Shown: positions 18,752 through 28,130, counted from the first letter of the stretch. The stretch: 64,000 nucleotides of DNA from Promethearchaeota archaeon (GCA_016839655.1 JAEOTW010000123.1:1-64000); one strand, 5' to 3'. Made by a program: numbers and translations. The notes: generated by a model from the sequence alone, not told the origin.

Positions 18752-19951
18752 ATGATTAACACTATGGTAAATACAAAAAATATTAATAGAATTGCTGTTA
18801 TTGGTGCTGGAACTATGGGTCATGAAATTGCTCAAGTAGCTTTAATGGGGGAATTGGAACATGTTATTTTAAATGATCTAAATAATGAAATACTCGAATC
18901 AGCAGTAAAAAAAATTCAAAGTGGTTTGAAAAAATTAGAAAAGAAAGGATTATTGAAGGAGGGAAATACAGCTTCTTCTCTTATGGAAAATCTTAAAACA
19001 GAAATAAATCTAAAGACATCCGTCTCTCACGCAGATTTTATATTTGAAGCGATTCCTGAAAAAATGAAATTGAAACAAGAACTCTTTGAAAAATTAGGAA
19101 AGTTTGCTCCAAAACACGCAATTTTAGCTACAAATACATCAACGATGAGTATAACAAAAATCGCTTCTTTATCAGGAAGACCAAATCAAGTTATTGGATG
19201 TCATTTCTTTACCCCAATAGTAGTACTTAGATTAATTGAAATTATAAAAGGGAGAGAAACTTCAGAAGAAACTGTTGAAATTACTAAAAAAGTTTGCTAT
19301 CGATTGCCAGCTCTCAAGGGAAAAAGATTTTTACCAGTTCTCCAAAAAGAGAGTCCAGGATTCATTGTAAATCGGTTATTGTTAGGAACTAATGCTTACA
19401 TAAATTGGCTTCTAGATTATGCAAATGAGAAAGGAATATCATTAGAAAATTTAGATGCTGATGTAAAAGAAATAATGAAAATCGGACCTTTTGCCAAATG
19501 GGATTATTTAGGTCTTGATGTAGTTTATAACACTTTAAAGTACTTTGAAAAAGTTGTTTCTTCTGATTTCACTCCTGGTAAAATCCTAACAAGATTAGTA
19601 AATGAAGGAAAATTAGGTAGAAAAACTGGAGAAGGATTATTTAAATGGATTAAAGGGAAACCACTAATAAACTTAGACAAAAAAGCAAATATCCTCGATC
19701 TTGAACTTTTTATGGCAATTCAACTAAATGAGGGATGTAAGCTCTTGGAGGAAAAATTAGTTCCTGGATACAAAATTATAGATGATACAATGCTTGCTGG
19801 AATGGATATGCCTGGACCATTTGGTATGGGAAAGAAAAAATATAAAGAGTGGGTAATACTTCTTGATAATTTCGTCAGAAAATCAAATTTACGCTATTTT
19901 ACTCCATGTCAATTAATGAAATCTGGTAAATTCATTCAAATGAGAAAATAG
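18752..19951 (+). CDS. 3-hydroxyacyl-CoA dehydrogenase
   Basis: The product has an NAD-binding Rossmann motif IAVIGAGTMGHEIAQ close to the N-terminus, the FEAIPEKMKLKQELF and ATNTSTMSIT blocks and the catalytic His region GCHFFTP. Two C-terminal 3HCDH domains follow (SPGFIVNRLL and ELFMAIQLNEGCKLLEE onward). It oxidises L-3-hydroxyacyl-CoA to 3-ketoacyl-CoA, in beta-oxidation or a reversed fatty-acid/butyrate-type route. The ATG at 18752 was chosen over TTG 18743. It is about 400 residues and has no fused enoyl-CoA hydratase domain. No other beta-oxidation genes are adjacent. Confidence 0.93.
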   Translation: MINTMVNTKNINRIAVIGAGTMGHEIAQVALMGELEHVILNDLNNEILESAVKKIQSGLKKLEKKGLLKEGNTASSLMENLKTEINLKTSVSHADFIFEAIPEKMKLKQELFEKLGKFAPKHAILATNTSTMSITKIASLSGRPNQVIGCHFFTPIVVLRLIEIIKGRETSEETVEITKKVCYRLPALKGKRFLPVLQKESPGFIVNRLLLGTNAYINWLLDYANEKGISLENLDADVKEIMKIGPFAKWDYLGLDVVYNTLKYFEKVVSSDFTPGKILTRLVNEGKLGRKTGEGLFKWIKGKPLINLDKKANILDLELFMAIQLNEGCKLLEEKLVPGYKIIDDTMLAGMDMPGPFGMGKKKYKEWVILLDNFVRKSNLRYFTPCQLMKSGKFIQMRK

Positions 19952-20121
19952 CAAAGTGACGATAAAATTAAATTAATTAATGTAAATTAAATATTATTTC
20001 TAAATTAGCTAATCATATATAACCTAAAAAAACATTAATCTATTATTTCATATTATTATTGTATATAGTTTATTAGAAAAATAAATTTACAAAATAAAAG
20101 CAAAATTTGAGGAATAATCTA

Positions 20122-20400
20122 ATGTCTGAAGAAAATGACACTCCTAAATCTGGTTTTGATAAAATTATTGATTATTTTAATAATTCGCTCGAGTTAAATC
20201 ATCCAGTTGCCATTGCCAAAATTGTAGAAGAAACTGGCTTCTCTTGGAGTTTTGTTAAAAAAACTCTAACTAAAATTAGTGAACATTTCGATGGATTTCA
20301 TTTTGAAAAATCAGGTAGTACGTGGATTATGTGGAAAGATCGTGATCATTTAATAAAAAAACTTAATGATACGTGCTCTAATTTATTAGATGATAGATAG
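20122..20400 (+). CDS. Small winged-helix-like DNA-binding protein
   Basis: The ATG at 20122 has a TGAGGA ribosome-binding site at 20108-20113, so it is preferred to the upstream TTG at 20107. The 92-residue product has an acidic N-terminus and then a helix-turn-helix pattern: HPVAIAKIVEETGFSWSFVKKTLTKI, followed by a beta-wing with aromatic residues (GFHFEKSGSTWIMW). Such small wHTH proteins are often archaeal transcription regulators; the target is unknown. It is followed by a hairpin terminator. It lies upstream of the FrhB-like gene, whose promoter region carries a perfect palindrome. Confidence 0.75.
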   Translation: MSEENDTPKSGFDKIIDYFNNSLELNHPVAIAKIVEETGFSWSFVKKTLTKISEHFDGFHFEKSGSTWIMWKDRDHLIKKLNDTCSNLLDDR

Positions 20401-20404
20401 AGAC

Positions 20405-20430
20405 ATAGAATAAAAGATTCTATTTTTTTA
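20405..20430 (+). terminator. Hairpin plus T-run terminator
   Basis: ATAGAAT and ATTCTAT (20405-20411 and 20417-20423) form a perfect 7-bp stem with a 5-base loop, directly followed by a run of T. It lies 5 bases after the stop of the winged-helix gene. Confidence 0.6.
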
Positions 20431-20541
20431 ATGCGAAAGACCCTAAATTTTGGTGAGAAATTGGTTTTATTTATAAAATTTACGTTATCCAATATTTTAA
20501 AAAGATAAAATCGGTTTTTTATTTAAAAATATCTAGAAAAT

Positions 20542-20718
20542 ATGATTATGATGAGTCTTCAATTAGATTTTCTTTCTAAATTAAGATTATTTATCTGTCC
20601 TTTTGAATATACATGCATTCTACCTAAAAAACCATTTTTATGTAAGATTCCAGAATGTAAAAACTGTTCTAATTATTTCGAAAAATTAAAAAAACTTAAG
20701 GAAAGAATTCTTTACTAG
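20542..20718 (+). CDS. Small cysteine-containing protein, 58 residues
   Basis: A 58-codon frame runs from ATG 20542 to TAG 20716-20718 in a gap otherwise lacking genes. The translation holds five cysteines (positions 19, 25, 34, 39, 42), the last three as C-x4-C-x2-C, followed by a Lys-rich helix. This would suit binding of a metal or iron-sulfur cluster. An AT-rich TATA-like stretch lies about 20 bases upstream. No family was recognised and the frame could be fortuitous; the cysteine spacing argues for a real gene. Confidence 0.45.
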   Translation: MIMMSLQLDFLSKLRLFICPFEYTCILPKKPFLCKIPECKNCSNYFEKLKKLKERILY

Positions 20719-20967
20719 ATCTTTCAAATAAGGAATTAATTTTTTTATTGTTTTCTTTAGGAAATTTAATTTCATTTTGATAAAATGATAATTTCTCCAA
20801 TCAAAATATATAAAACTTGTTTGATATGTAATAAGTTATTCTTTATAATCCTAAAAATTCTCAATTCCTCATTTATATACAACTAAGTTTTACAAATATA
20901 AAATTAAGATTAAGCCTAATCCTAGAATTATTTGAAAAACCTTTTTATTAGTGTCAGATTTCAATTA

Positions 20968-20983
20968 GTGTGAAATTTCACAC
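20968..20983. promoter_or_regulatory. Perfect 16-bp palindrome upstream of FrhB-like gene
   Basis: GTGTGAAATTTCACAC is a perfect inverted repeat located 31 bases before the ATG at 21015 and just upstream of an AAGGAGA ribosome-binding site. A related half-site (GTGTCAGATTTCAA) precedes it by about 17 bases. It could be an operator for a dimeric regulator. Confidence 0.55.
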
Positions 20984-21014
20984 ACACAAAAAAAAGGAGA
21001 TATAGTGAATTTTA

Positions 21015-21959
21015 ATGAAAGTTGAAAAATCAAGCCAAGATCTTGAAAATGAAGTAATTTATTCAGGTTTATGTATCCATTGCGGCTCCTGTAATGCATT
21101 TTGTCCACATATGGATTTTAATAAAGAAACAGGAGAAGCTTACGTTGTAGATGAATGTGCTGAAACTGTAGGACTCTGCTATAATTCATGTCCAAGAAGT
21201 TTTCTACCAGTTTCAGAGATCGAGAAAAAATTATTTGGTAAAACACGTATAGATTTAGCTGTTGGAGTCTATAATGATATAGTTCAAGTTAAATCAAAAA
21301 ATAAGGAAGAAATATTATACAATCTTGTTGTAGCAGGTTTTGAAGCCGGTATTGTAAAACATATGGTCCTAAGTGAAGTTAAAAGTAAAAAACCTCCTGT
21401 AGCATTTCCTGTTGTAGTGGATAATGCAAAAGATGCAAAAAAATTTATACCAAAAAGTACAATGGAGAACGCAGGACCCTTAATTACGGGAATTGGGAAG
21501 GCCTATAAAGACTATAAACGAGATATTGGTATTATAGCTAATCCTTGTCATCTTCAAGGTCTCGCAAAAATTTTAACATCAGACTTTAATACAGGAGCAG
21601 AACGCACATCATTAAAAATAGCCTATGCATGCTCTTCGGGAGGAATGACGGGATGTAAATATTGTACGGATTTCTCAGGAGAATTTTCAGATATTTCTTA
21701 TTCCCCTTGGGGCGCTCCAAAAGGTTCAGGTGAAGCTTTCCTAATAATTAGAACTGATGTTGGGCAAAAATTACTTGACAGTGCGGTTAAAAATAAACTG
21801 ATTGAAATTACTGATCCAAATCCTGATTTATCCGAGATGAAGAAGTTTCTAAATAAAAAAAGAAAGAAAAATTTCTTAACTCTTTTAGGTAAGGAATTAA
21901 TATTAGCTAAATATCTGAATCTTAATGTTGATGAATTAAAAGATATCCTAGAAGAATAA
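21015..21959 (+). CDS. FrhB/FdhB-family F420-interacting iron-sulfur flavoprotein
   Basis: The 314-residue protein opens with a cysteine cluster, CIHCGSCNAFCPH (residues 19-31), and a second set (ECAETVGLCYNSCP). The FrhB-type FAD/F420 domain follows, with IIANPCHLQGLAKIL and a CSSGGMTGCKYCTDF segment. FrhB-like proteins transfer electrons between coenzyme F420 and iron-sulfur centres in hydrogenases, formate dehydrogenases and reductases. No partner subunit is adjacent, so the physiological partner is unknown. A link with the F420-dependent Mtd of this window is an inference. The ATG is preceded by GGAGA with a somewhat long spacer. Confidence 0.88.
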   Translation: MKVEKSSQDLENEVIYSGLCIHCGSCNAFCPHMDFNKETGEAYVVDECAETVGLCYNSCPRSFLPVSEIEKKLFGKTRIDLAVGVYNDIVQVKSKNKEEILYNLVVAGFEAGIVKHMVLSEVKSKKPPVAFPVVVDNAKDAKKFIPKSTMENAGPLITGIGKAYKDYKRDIGIIANPCHLQGLAKILTSDFNTGAERTSLKIAYACSSGGMTGCKYCTDFSGEFSDISYSPWGAPKGSGEAFLIIRTDVGQKLLDSAVKNKLIEITDPNPDLSEMKKFLNKKRKKNFLTLLGKELILAKYLNLNVDELKDILEE

Positions 21960-22139
21960 TTTTCTCTTTTTAATTTTTTCTTATTATTTTAATTAATTAA
22001 AATCGGATTTCTTATAAGATGATAGTTTCTTAGCAACTTAAATATAAAATCCGTTCAATCTATTATTTATAGAAAGAAAAATTATTTACGTTTAATATTT
22101 ATTATATTAATATTAATTTCTAAATTCAAGTTAAACAGA

Positions 22140-22673
22140 ATGGCAAATCGAAAATTTCTCTTTAAAATAGTTATTGTAGGAGATGGAGGCGTTGGAAAAA
22201 GTACAATGGTACAGAGATTGGCGACAGGGCAATTTATTCCTCAGAAAATTACAATTGGAACAGATCTTTTAATTCATCGTATTAAAATTAATAGAAAAAT
22301 CTCAGCTAGTCTTCAAATTTGGGATTTTGCAGGGGAAAGACGATTTAGAATTTTTTTGCCGAATTATTCTAGAGGAGCAATAGGATGTTTATTATGTTAC
22401 GATATCACACGACGAAGTAGTTTTGATAATTTAGAGGAATGGTATCACATTGTCAATAATAATGCTTATAATCCTGTATTTATTTTAGTAGGTGAAAAAG
22501 CAGATTTAGCAGATATTAGGAGAAGTGTTGAAATCAACCAAGCTGAAGAATTTAAAGAAAAATACAATATTAATTATTTTATTGAGACCTCATCAAAAAG
22601 TGGAGAGAATAACAAACAAATATTTGAGTTGCTGACTCGTACAATTCTAAAAAAGAAAGGACATTTAGAATAA
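22140..22673 (+). CDS. Ras/Rab-like small GTPase with altered G3 and G4 motifs
   Basis: This 177-residue single-domain GTPase has P-loop GDGGVGKS (14-21), switch I Thr within TIGTDL, G3 WDFAGER (61-67) and G5 ETSSKSG. Two hallmark residues differ from Ras: the catalytic Gln of DxxGQ is Glu66, and the guanine-specifying NKxD is EKAD (119-122). It has no C-terminal prenylation cysteine, so membrane anchoring by lipid is not evident. Asgard archaea encode many such GTPases of unknown function. It is monocistronic, facing a membrane protein gene. Confidence 0.9.
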   Translation: MANRKFLFKIVIVGDGGVGKSTMVQRLATGQFIPQKITIGTDLLIHRIKINRKISASLQIWDFAGERRFRIFLPNYSRGAIGCLLCYDITRRSSFDNLEEWYHIVNNNAYNPVFILVGEKADLADIRRSVEINQAEEFKEKYNINYFIETSSKSGENNKQIFELLTRTILKKKGHLE

Positions 22674-22715
22674 AAAGTAGCTAAGTTGTGATATAAACTA
22701 AGGATTTTTTTTACT

Positions 22716-23588
22716 TTATTCACTTTTTAATTGTTTTATTATTTTAATTCTCAATGCTTTAAGGTTTTCAGTTATTCCTATTTGAATGTTTCTGGGTAAC
22801 AGCTCAAGAATTTTATCCAATTTCTTTTTATTAATTTTATTGATAATTCTGTAGTTCTTAATTAAAATAATAATAGTTATAGCTGGTGAAATAAAAAGAA
22901 AACCTAAGAAAAAATATGGAATTGTAAGAATTTGAGAACCAGGAAGGATAACTTGTATTCCTATATTACTATAAATTGGGATAAGAAGTATTATTATGTT
23001 CAAAATATTTATAGATATGAAAATTAACAGTGTGATATAAGCTATTAGTTTGATATTTTGTAATGTAAGAAAGGAAATTATCTTTTTCACATCTTTAGAT
23101 AATGATGAAATTGAATTATCTTTTGATTTATCAGTTAATATTTCTATTTTTGTATATTTCCATGAATCAATAAAAATCCAAAAGAAACTAAATGTATATA
23201 AAAACACAAGAAATCCTAGAAAAAAAGTAAAATAATTTTGCACTATATGTGAATTATATAAGGATTCCCCTCCAATCCAAAAAATCAAAATTTGTTGGAA
23301 AAGAGTACAATAGAAAAATCGGTTTGCAGTTTTTCTTTCTAAACCTAAAGGATTGTAGAAAATAAAACCATTCATAAATTCCGTTTTCAATTTATTACTA
23401 CTAAGAATTCTAAAGAATAATGAAAATGTGAATGTAAATAAAGGAAATAATAATAGAAGTATATTTTCCCATCCTTGAGTAAGGATTAAAAGAAATAGGA
23501 AAGTAAATAATATCGAATCTCTTAAAAGACTCTCAGAGATAACATCTTTTAACGATAAATAATGATTATTATTATTTTTTTCACTCAT
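22716..23588 (-). CDS. Polytopic membrane protein, unknown function
   Basis: This 290-residue protein has about six hydrophobic helices: two pairs near residues 24-60 and 85-150, and two helices between 178 and 245. The loops are short and the C-terminus is Lys-rich, probably cytosolic. No catalytic motif or known transporter signature was recognised. It is convergent with the GTPase at 22140 and divergent from gcvT. Base composition matches the surroundings. Confidence 0.7.
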   Translation of the reverse strand: MSEKNNNNHYLSLKDVISESLLRDSILFTFLFLLILTQGWENILLLLFPLFTFTFSLFFRILSSNKLKTEFMNGFIFYNPLGLERKTANRFFYCTLFQQILIFWIGGESLYNSHIVQNYFTFFLGFLVFLYTFSFFWIFIDSWKYTKIEILTDKSKDNSISSLSKDVKKIISFLTLQNIKLIAYITLLIFISINILNIIILLIPIYSNIGIQVILPGSQILTIPYFFLGFLFISPAITIIILIKNYRIINKINKKKLDKILELLPRNIQIGITENLKALRIKIIKQLKSE

Positions 23589-23687
23589 TTTCTTTATTAA
23601 AATATACTTAATAAATAAATTTTTATGATTTCTCCTATTCCACTATATAAAACAAACACATTAGTACTGTAATGTTGTGTAGAAATT

Positions 23688-24785
23688 ATGAACACTGAAA
23701 CAACACATAATAAAAAAACTCCTCTTTACCAGACACATTTAAACCATGGGGCTCGTATGGTTAGTTTTGCTGGTTGGATGATGCCAGTTCAATATGAAAG
23801 TATTATAAAAGAACATGAAGCTGTTCGTTCTAACGCTGGTGTTTTCGATATATCACATATGGGAGAATTTCTTCTTGAAGGGAAAAATGTAATTGAATTT
23901 CTTCAGTATATAATGATAAATGATCTTAATTTATTAGAACCCTCAAAAGGGCAATATTCCTGCATGTGTTATGAAAATGGGACTGTTGTTGATGATCTCG
24001 TATATTATGAGGAAAATCCTGAGCGTTTTAGAATGATTGTCAATGCGAGTAATATTGAAAAAGACTTAAAGTGGTTAAAAGATCATGTTGGAAATAAAGA
24101 TGTAAAGATCACAAACTTATCAGAGAAAAGAACTCGGGTGGCTTTTCAAGGTCCTAATGCAGATGATTTGTTACAACCATTAGTAAATATAGATTTATCA
24201 AAGCTCAACCGATTCTATTTTGCTCATTGTTCTATTAAAGAAAATCCTGTTTTTATAGCTAGAACGGGTTACACTGGAGAGAAAGGATTTGAGATATCTT
24301 TTGAAAATGAACATGCACAAAAAATATGGAATACTTTAATTAACACTGGAGCTAAACCAGCAGGACTAGGAGCAAGAGATTCTTTAAGACTAGAAGCATG
24401 TTATTCACTTTATGGTCATGAGATAAGTGATACTATTTCTCCTATTGAAGCGGGTCTTTTTTGGTTAGTGAAACCTAAAGAAGGAATTGATTATATAGGA
24501 AAAGAAATCTTATTGAAACAGAAATCTGAGGGGACAGATAGAGTATTAGTAGGCCTTAATTTAATAGATAAGGGTATTATTAGAGAAAAATTTAAAATCT
24601 TTAAGGATAGTGATGAAATTGGATATGTTACTTCCGGTGGATATTCTCCAACTCTTAAAAAGACAATCGGTTTAGGTCTTGTGAAAAAACAGTATAAAGA
24701 AGTAGGTACTGAAATCGAAATTGAAATTCGCAAGAAACACTTAAGAGGAAAAATAACAACTACACCCTTTTACCGTAATGTGTAA
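23688..24785 (+). CDS. gcvT: Glycine cleavage T-protein (aminomethyltransferase)
   Basis: This 365-residue T-protein moves the methylene group from lipoyl-bound aminomethyl to a tetrahydropterin cofactor, releasing ammonia. Family features include FAGWMMPVQY, the folate-site DISHMGEF block, ARTGYTGEKGFEIS and LGARDSLRLEACYSLYGHE. It is the first gene of a four-gene set with gcvH, gcvPA and gcvPB, with a 36-bp spacer to gcvH. With H4MPT-pathway genes in the same window, the carbon acceptor may be H4MPT rather than folate, which is an inference. Confidence 0.96.
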   Translation: MNTETTHNKKTPLYQTHLNHGARMVSFAGWMMPVQYESIIKEHEAVRSNAGVFDISHMGEFLLEGKNVIEFLQYIMINDLNLLEPSKGQYSCMCYENGTVVDDLVYYEENPERFRMIVNASNIEKDLKWLKDHVGNKDVKITNLSEKRTRVAFQGPNADDLLQPLVNIDLSKLNRFYFAHCSIKENPVFIARTGYTGEKGFEISFENEHAQKIWNTLINTGAKPAGLGARDSLRLEACYSLYGHEISDTISPIEAGLFWLVKPKEGIDYIGKEILLKQKSEGTDRVLVGLNLIDKGIIREKFKIFKDSDEIGYVTSGGYSPTLKKTIGLGLVKKQYKEVGTEIEIEIRKKHLRGKITTTPFYRNV

Positions 24786-24821
24786 AAACAATAATATTTA
24801 GCAACGAAAAGGTGAAAAAGT

Positions 24822-25217
24822 ATGGATTATGAATTACCTAATAATGTAAAATATGCTTCAACTCATGAATGGATTAAAATTGAAGATTCAATAGCAATAG
24901 TTGGAATATCTGATTTTGCCCAACATCAATTGGGAGATATTGTATTTGTAGAGCTTCCTGAAATTGGTATGGTGTTCGAAAAAGGGAGCAACGCAGCGGA
25001 AATTGAATCAGTAAAAGCTGTTGGAGATTTAATCATGCCTTTATCTGGAGAAATTATTACTATAAACGATAATCTTGCTAATAATCCAGAACTAGTCAAT
25101 TCATCTCCCTATGAAAAAGGATGGATGATTAAAATTAAGTTCTCTCATCCGATTGAGATAGATGAGCTTTTGTCTACTGAAGAATATAAAGAAATAATCC
25201 AAAATGAAAAAGATTAA
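24822..25217 (+). CDS. gcvH: Glycine cleavage H-protein
   Basis: This 131-residue lipoyl carrier shuttles the aminomethyl group between P- and T-proteins. The lipoylated lysine lies in the IESVKAVGDL motif, and the family's THEWIK and GDIVFVELPEIG blocks are present. An AAGGTGA ribosome-binding site precedes the ATG at 24822. The stop codon lies inside a perfect 22-bp inverted repeat (25206-25227). Lipoate ligase/synthase and the L-protein are not in this window. Confidence 0.96.
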   Translation: MDYELPNNVKYASTHEWIKIEDSIAIVGISDFAQHQLGDIVFVELPEIGMVFEKGSNAAEIESVKAVGDLIMPLSGEIITINDNLANNPELVNSSPYEKGWMIKIKFSHPIEIDELLSTEEYKEIIQNEKD

Positions 25218-25236
25218 AATCTTTTTCTTTATAGTT
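25206..25236 (+). terminator. Inverted repeat spanning the gcvH stop codon
   Basis: GAAAAAGATT (25206-25215) and AATCTTTTTC (25218-25227) are perfect complements separated by AA, and T-rich sequence follows. The repeat overlaps the gcvH TAA. It may act as a partial terminator that lowers expression of the P-protein genes relative to gcvT/gcvH, or it may stabilise an mRNA end. Confidence 0.4.
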
Positions 25237-25264
25237 TTATTTAATTTTTGAATAATTAATTGAG

Positions 25265-26611
25265 TTGTTTAAATTGGATTTTGTACCTCATGATAACCAA
25301 ACAATTGAAGAAATGTTAAATGTAATTGGTGTAAAATCTTTACAAGAACTATTTCAAGATGTCCCTAGTGACTTAATTATCAAGAAGCTTAATTTATCCT
25401 CTGGATTATCTGAACCAGATATATTACGTCAATTAGAGAAAATCTCATATAAGAATAAAGTATTTCCAAGTTCTTTTTTGGGAGCAGGGTGTTATTTTCA
25501 TTATATCCCCTCCTTAGTTGATTTTGTAACGTCTCGATCGGAATTTTATACAGCTTATACACCATATCAAGCTGAAGCTAGTCAAGGCTATTTACAAGCA
25601 ATTTTTGAATATCAAACAATAATTTCTAGACTTACTCAAATGGATGTTGCAAATGCCAGTATGTATGATGGATCAACTGCTCTTGCTGAAGCCGCTATTA
25701 TGTCAACAATTATTACACGTAGAAATTCTATTATATTATTTGAAGGAATTCATCCAGAATATGCTGATGTTATTAGAACCTATTGTTGGGGTCAAAATAT
25801 TAACATTATCTTAGCAAACAAACAAAATCTAATCGAACAACTATCGAATAACATAGCTTCAGTAATATTTCAAAGTCCTAATTTTTTTGGTGATATTGAA
25901 GATACTTCCAATATAATAAATATTGTAAGAAACAATTGCCCTAATTGTTTGATTATTCAAGTAATGACAGATCCTACATGTTTAGGAATATTAAAACCAC
26001 CAGGAGCAACAGACATCGATATTTTTGTCGCTGAAGGGCAATCATTTGGCATTACACCGACTTTTGGGGGACCTGGACTAGGAATCTTTACTGCTAAACA
26101 AAAATATCTAAGAAAGATGCCAGGAAGATTGATTGGAAAAACAAAAGAAATAAATGGAGAAGGAGAAGGCTTTATTTTAACTTTACAAGCACGTGAACAA
26201 CATATTCGAAGAGAAAAAGCAAGTTCTAATATTTGTACAAACCAAGCATTGTGTTCCTTAGCAGCACTAACTTATCTCTTAGCTTTAGGAAGAACTGGCT
26301 TAAAAGAGGTTGCATATCAAAATTTTCAAAAAACTCATTATGTAAAACAAAAACTCAGTAATATCCATGGATATAAAATATTGAATAAAAAACCAACATA
26401 TAATGAGTTTTTAGTAAAGTGTCCTAACATTGATTCTTTAATTGCCCATTGTCGACAATTAGAACTTTTAGCGCCTTTAAAAATTTCAAATTATTATCCT
26501 GAAATGAAAAATATTGCCCTAGTGTGTGTCACTGAAATGAATTCAAAATTATCAATCAAAAAATTCCTTGAAGCTGCTGATTTAGCTTCTAAGGAAGAAA
26601 TGGAGGCTTGA
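25265..26611 (+). CDS. gcvPA: Glycine dehydrogenase (decarboxylating) subunit 1
   Basis: The 448-residue alpha half of split P-protein starts at TTG 25265. This gives the normal N-terminus FVPHDNQTIEEMLNVIG; the next Met would lose conserved sequence. Typical blocks include FLGAGCYFHYIPS, YTPYQAEASQGYLQ, SMYDGSTALAEA and GQSFGITPTFGGPGLG. With GcvPB it forms the PLP-dependent decarboxylase. The two-subunit form is usual in archaea. The reading frame overlaps or abuts gcvPB. Confidence 0.95.
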   Translation: MFKLDFVPHDNQTIEEMLNVIGVKSLQELFQDVPSDLIIKKLNLSSGLSEPDILRQLEKISYKNKVFPSSFLGAGCYFHYIPSLVDFVTSRSEFYTAYTPYQAEASQGYLQAIFEYQTIISRLTQMDVANASMYDGSTALAEAAIMSTIITRRNSIILFEGIHPEYADVIRTYCWGQNINIILANKQNLIEQLSNNIASVIFQSPNFFGDIEDTSNIINIVRNNCPNCLIIQVMTDPTCLGILKPPGATDIDIFVAEGQSFGITPTFGGPGLGIFTAKQKYLRKMPGRLIGKTKEINGEGEGFILTLQAREQHIRREKASSNICTNQALCSLAALTYLLALGRTGLKEVAYQNFQKTHYVKQKLSNIHGYKILNKKPTYNEFLVKCPNIDSLIAHCRQLELLAPLKISNYYPEMKNIALVCVTEMNSKLSIKKFLEAADLASKEEMEA

Positions 26612-26616
26612 AAATC

Positions 26617-28053
26617 GTGGATTCTAATATTCAATTAATTTTTGAAAAAGCGACAGATAGTGAAATAAATAATTTTGTTCCTGAAATGGATATTGATGTA
26701 ACTGATATTAATGAAATTTTACCAAAACATCTGCAAAGGATAGATTTACCAATTCCTAATATTCCAGAAGTTGAAATAGTCCGTCATTTCATTAATTTAA
26801 GTAACCGAAATTATGGTGTGGATACTGGTATGTATCCATTAGGTTCTTGCACTATGAAATATAATCCCAAAATAAATGAAAATATAGTTAGAATGCCAGA
26901 ATTCGCTCAAATTCATCCACTACAAGAAGAAAATAGTGGTTGTCTTGAATTAATCTACCATATCTCCGAATTATTAGGAGAGATAACTGGTATGGATGGA
27001 TTTACAATGCAACCAGCAGCAGGAGCTCATGGAGAATTAGTTGGCTTATTAATAATAAAAAAATATTTTGAAGGCAAAGGCGTTAACAAGCATAAAATTA
27101 TAATCCCTGACTCTGCTCATGGAACTAATCCTGCATCAGCAAAAATGGCAGGATTTTCAATTATTGAAATACAATCAAATAAAGATGGAGAAGTACCATT
27201 AGATGAATTAGAATATGCTATGAAAGAAGGTGATGTTGCTGGTATTATGCTTACCAATCCTAATACTCTTGGAGTATTTGATAGACAAATTAAAGAGATC
27301 ACGAGTATTGTTCATGAAAATGGAGGGTTATGTTATTATGATGGAGCAAATTTGAATCCAATGTTAGGAATTTGTCGTCCTAGAGATATGGGGTTTGATA
27401 TTATCCATTTAAATCTCCATAAAACCTTTTCCACTCCACATGGTGGGGGTGGCCCAGGATCAGGCCCTATTGGAGTTGTAGATGAACTCATCCCTTTTCT
27501 TCCAAAACCTTGCTTAATTTCAACCCAGAACGGGATTATATGTAAAGAAAATAATGGTGAATCAATAGGAAGAATACGAGCGTTTTGGGGTAACTTTGGT
27601 GTAATTATCAGAGCATATACTTATATATTAGCATTAGGAGCTGAAGGTTTAAAAAAAGTTGGCCAAATTGCTGTTTTGAACGCTAATTATTTAAGAGTAC
27701 TTCTACAAAAGAATTATAATCTTCCTTTTAACCGAATCTGTCAACATGAATTTGTTCTTTCGGATCGAGATATGCCTAACGAAGTCACAACTGAAGATAT
27801 TGCGAAACGTATCCTCGATTATGGAGTTTATGCGCCCACTATATATTTTCCATTAATAATTTCAGGTGCTTTGATGATAGAACCTACTGAAACTGAATCC
27901 AAAAAATCTTTAGATAATTTTGTTACTGTCATGAATAAAATTTATGAAGAATCAAAAAGTAATCCCGAAACCTTAAAAACAGCTCCTCATAATACATTTG
28001 TTAAACGATTAGATGCTGTCCTAGCCGCGAGAAATCCTATATTACATGATTAA
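26617..28053 (+). CDS. gcvPB: Glycine dehydrogenase (decarboxylating) subunit 2
   Basis: This is the beta half of P-protein, carrying the PLP-binding lysine in LNLHKTFSTPHGGGGPGSG. Other hallmarks are YPLGSCTMKYNPKINE and PAAGAHGELVGLLIIKKYF. I chose GTG 26617 because a TGGAGG ribosome-binding site at 26601-26606 lies 10 bases upstream. The alternative TTG at 26608, which overlaps the gcvPA stop, would leave only one base of spacing. The product is about 478 residues. It closes the gcv operon; lpd is not adjacent. Confidence 0.95.
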   Translation: MDSNIQLIFEKATDSEINNFVPEMDIDVTDINEILPKHLQRIDLPIPNIPEVEIVRHFINLSNRNYGVDTGMYPLGSCTMKYNPKINENIVRMPEFAQIHPLQEENSGCLELIYHISELLGEITGMDGFTMQPAAGAHGELVGLLIIKKYFEGKGVNKHKIIIPDSAHGTNPASAKMAGFSIIEIQSNKDGEVPLDELEYAMKEGDVAGIMLTNPNTLGVFDRQIKEITSIVHENGGLCYYDGANLNPMLGICRPRDMGFDIIHLNLHKTFSTPHGGGGPGSGPIGVVDELIPFLPKPCLISTQNGIICKENNGESIGRIRAFWGNFGVIIRAYTYILALGAEGLKKVGQIAVLNANYLRVLLQKNYNLPFNRICQHEFVLSDRDMPNEVTTEDIAKRILDYGVYAPTIYFPLIISGALMIEPTETESKKSLDNFVTVMNKIYEESKSNPETLKTAPHNTFVKRLDAVLAARNPILHD

Positions 28054-28130
28054 CATTATAAATTTTTAAATTTATAAAGTCTATAGCAATATATATCCTT
28101 TTGTAGTATGAAAATTATAACTTAAAATAT

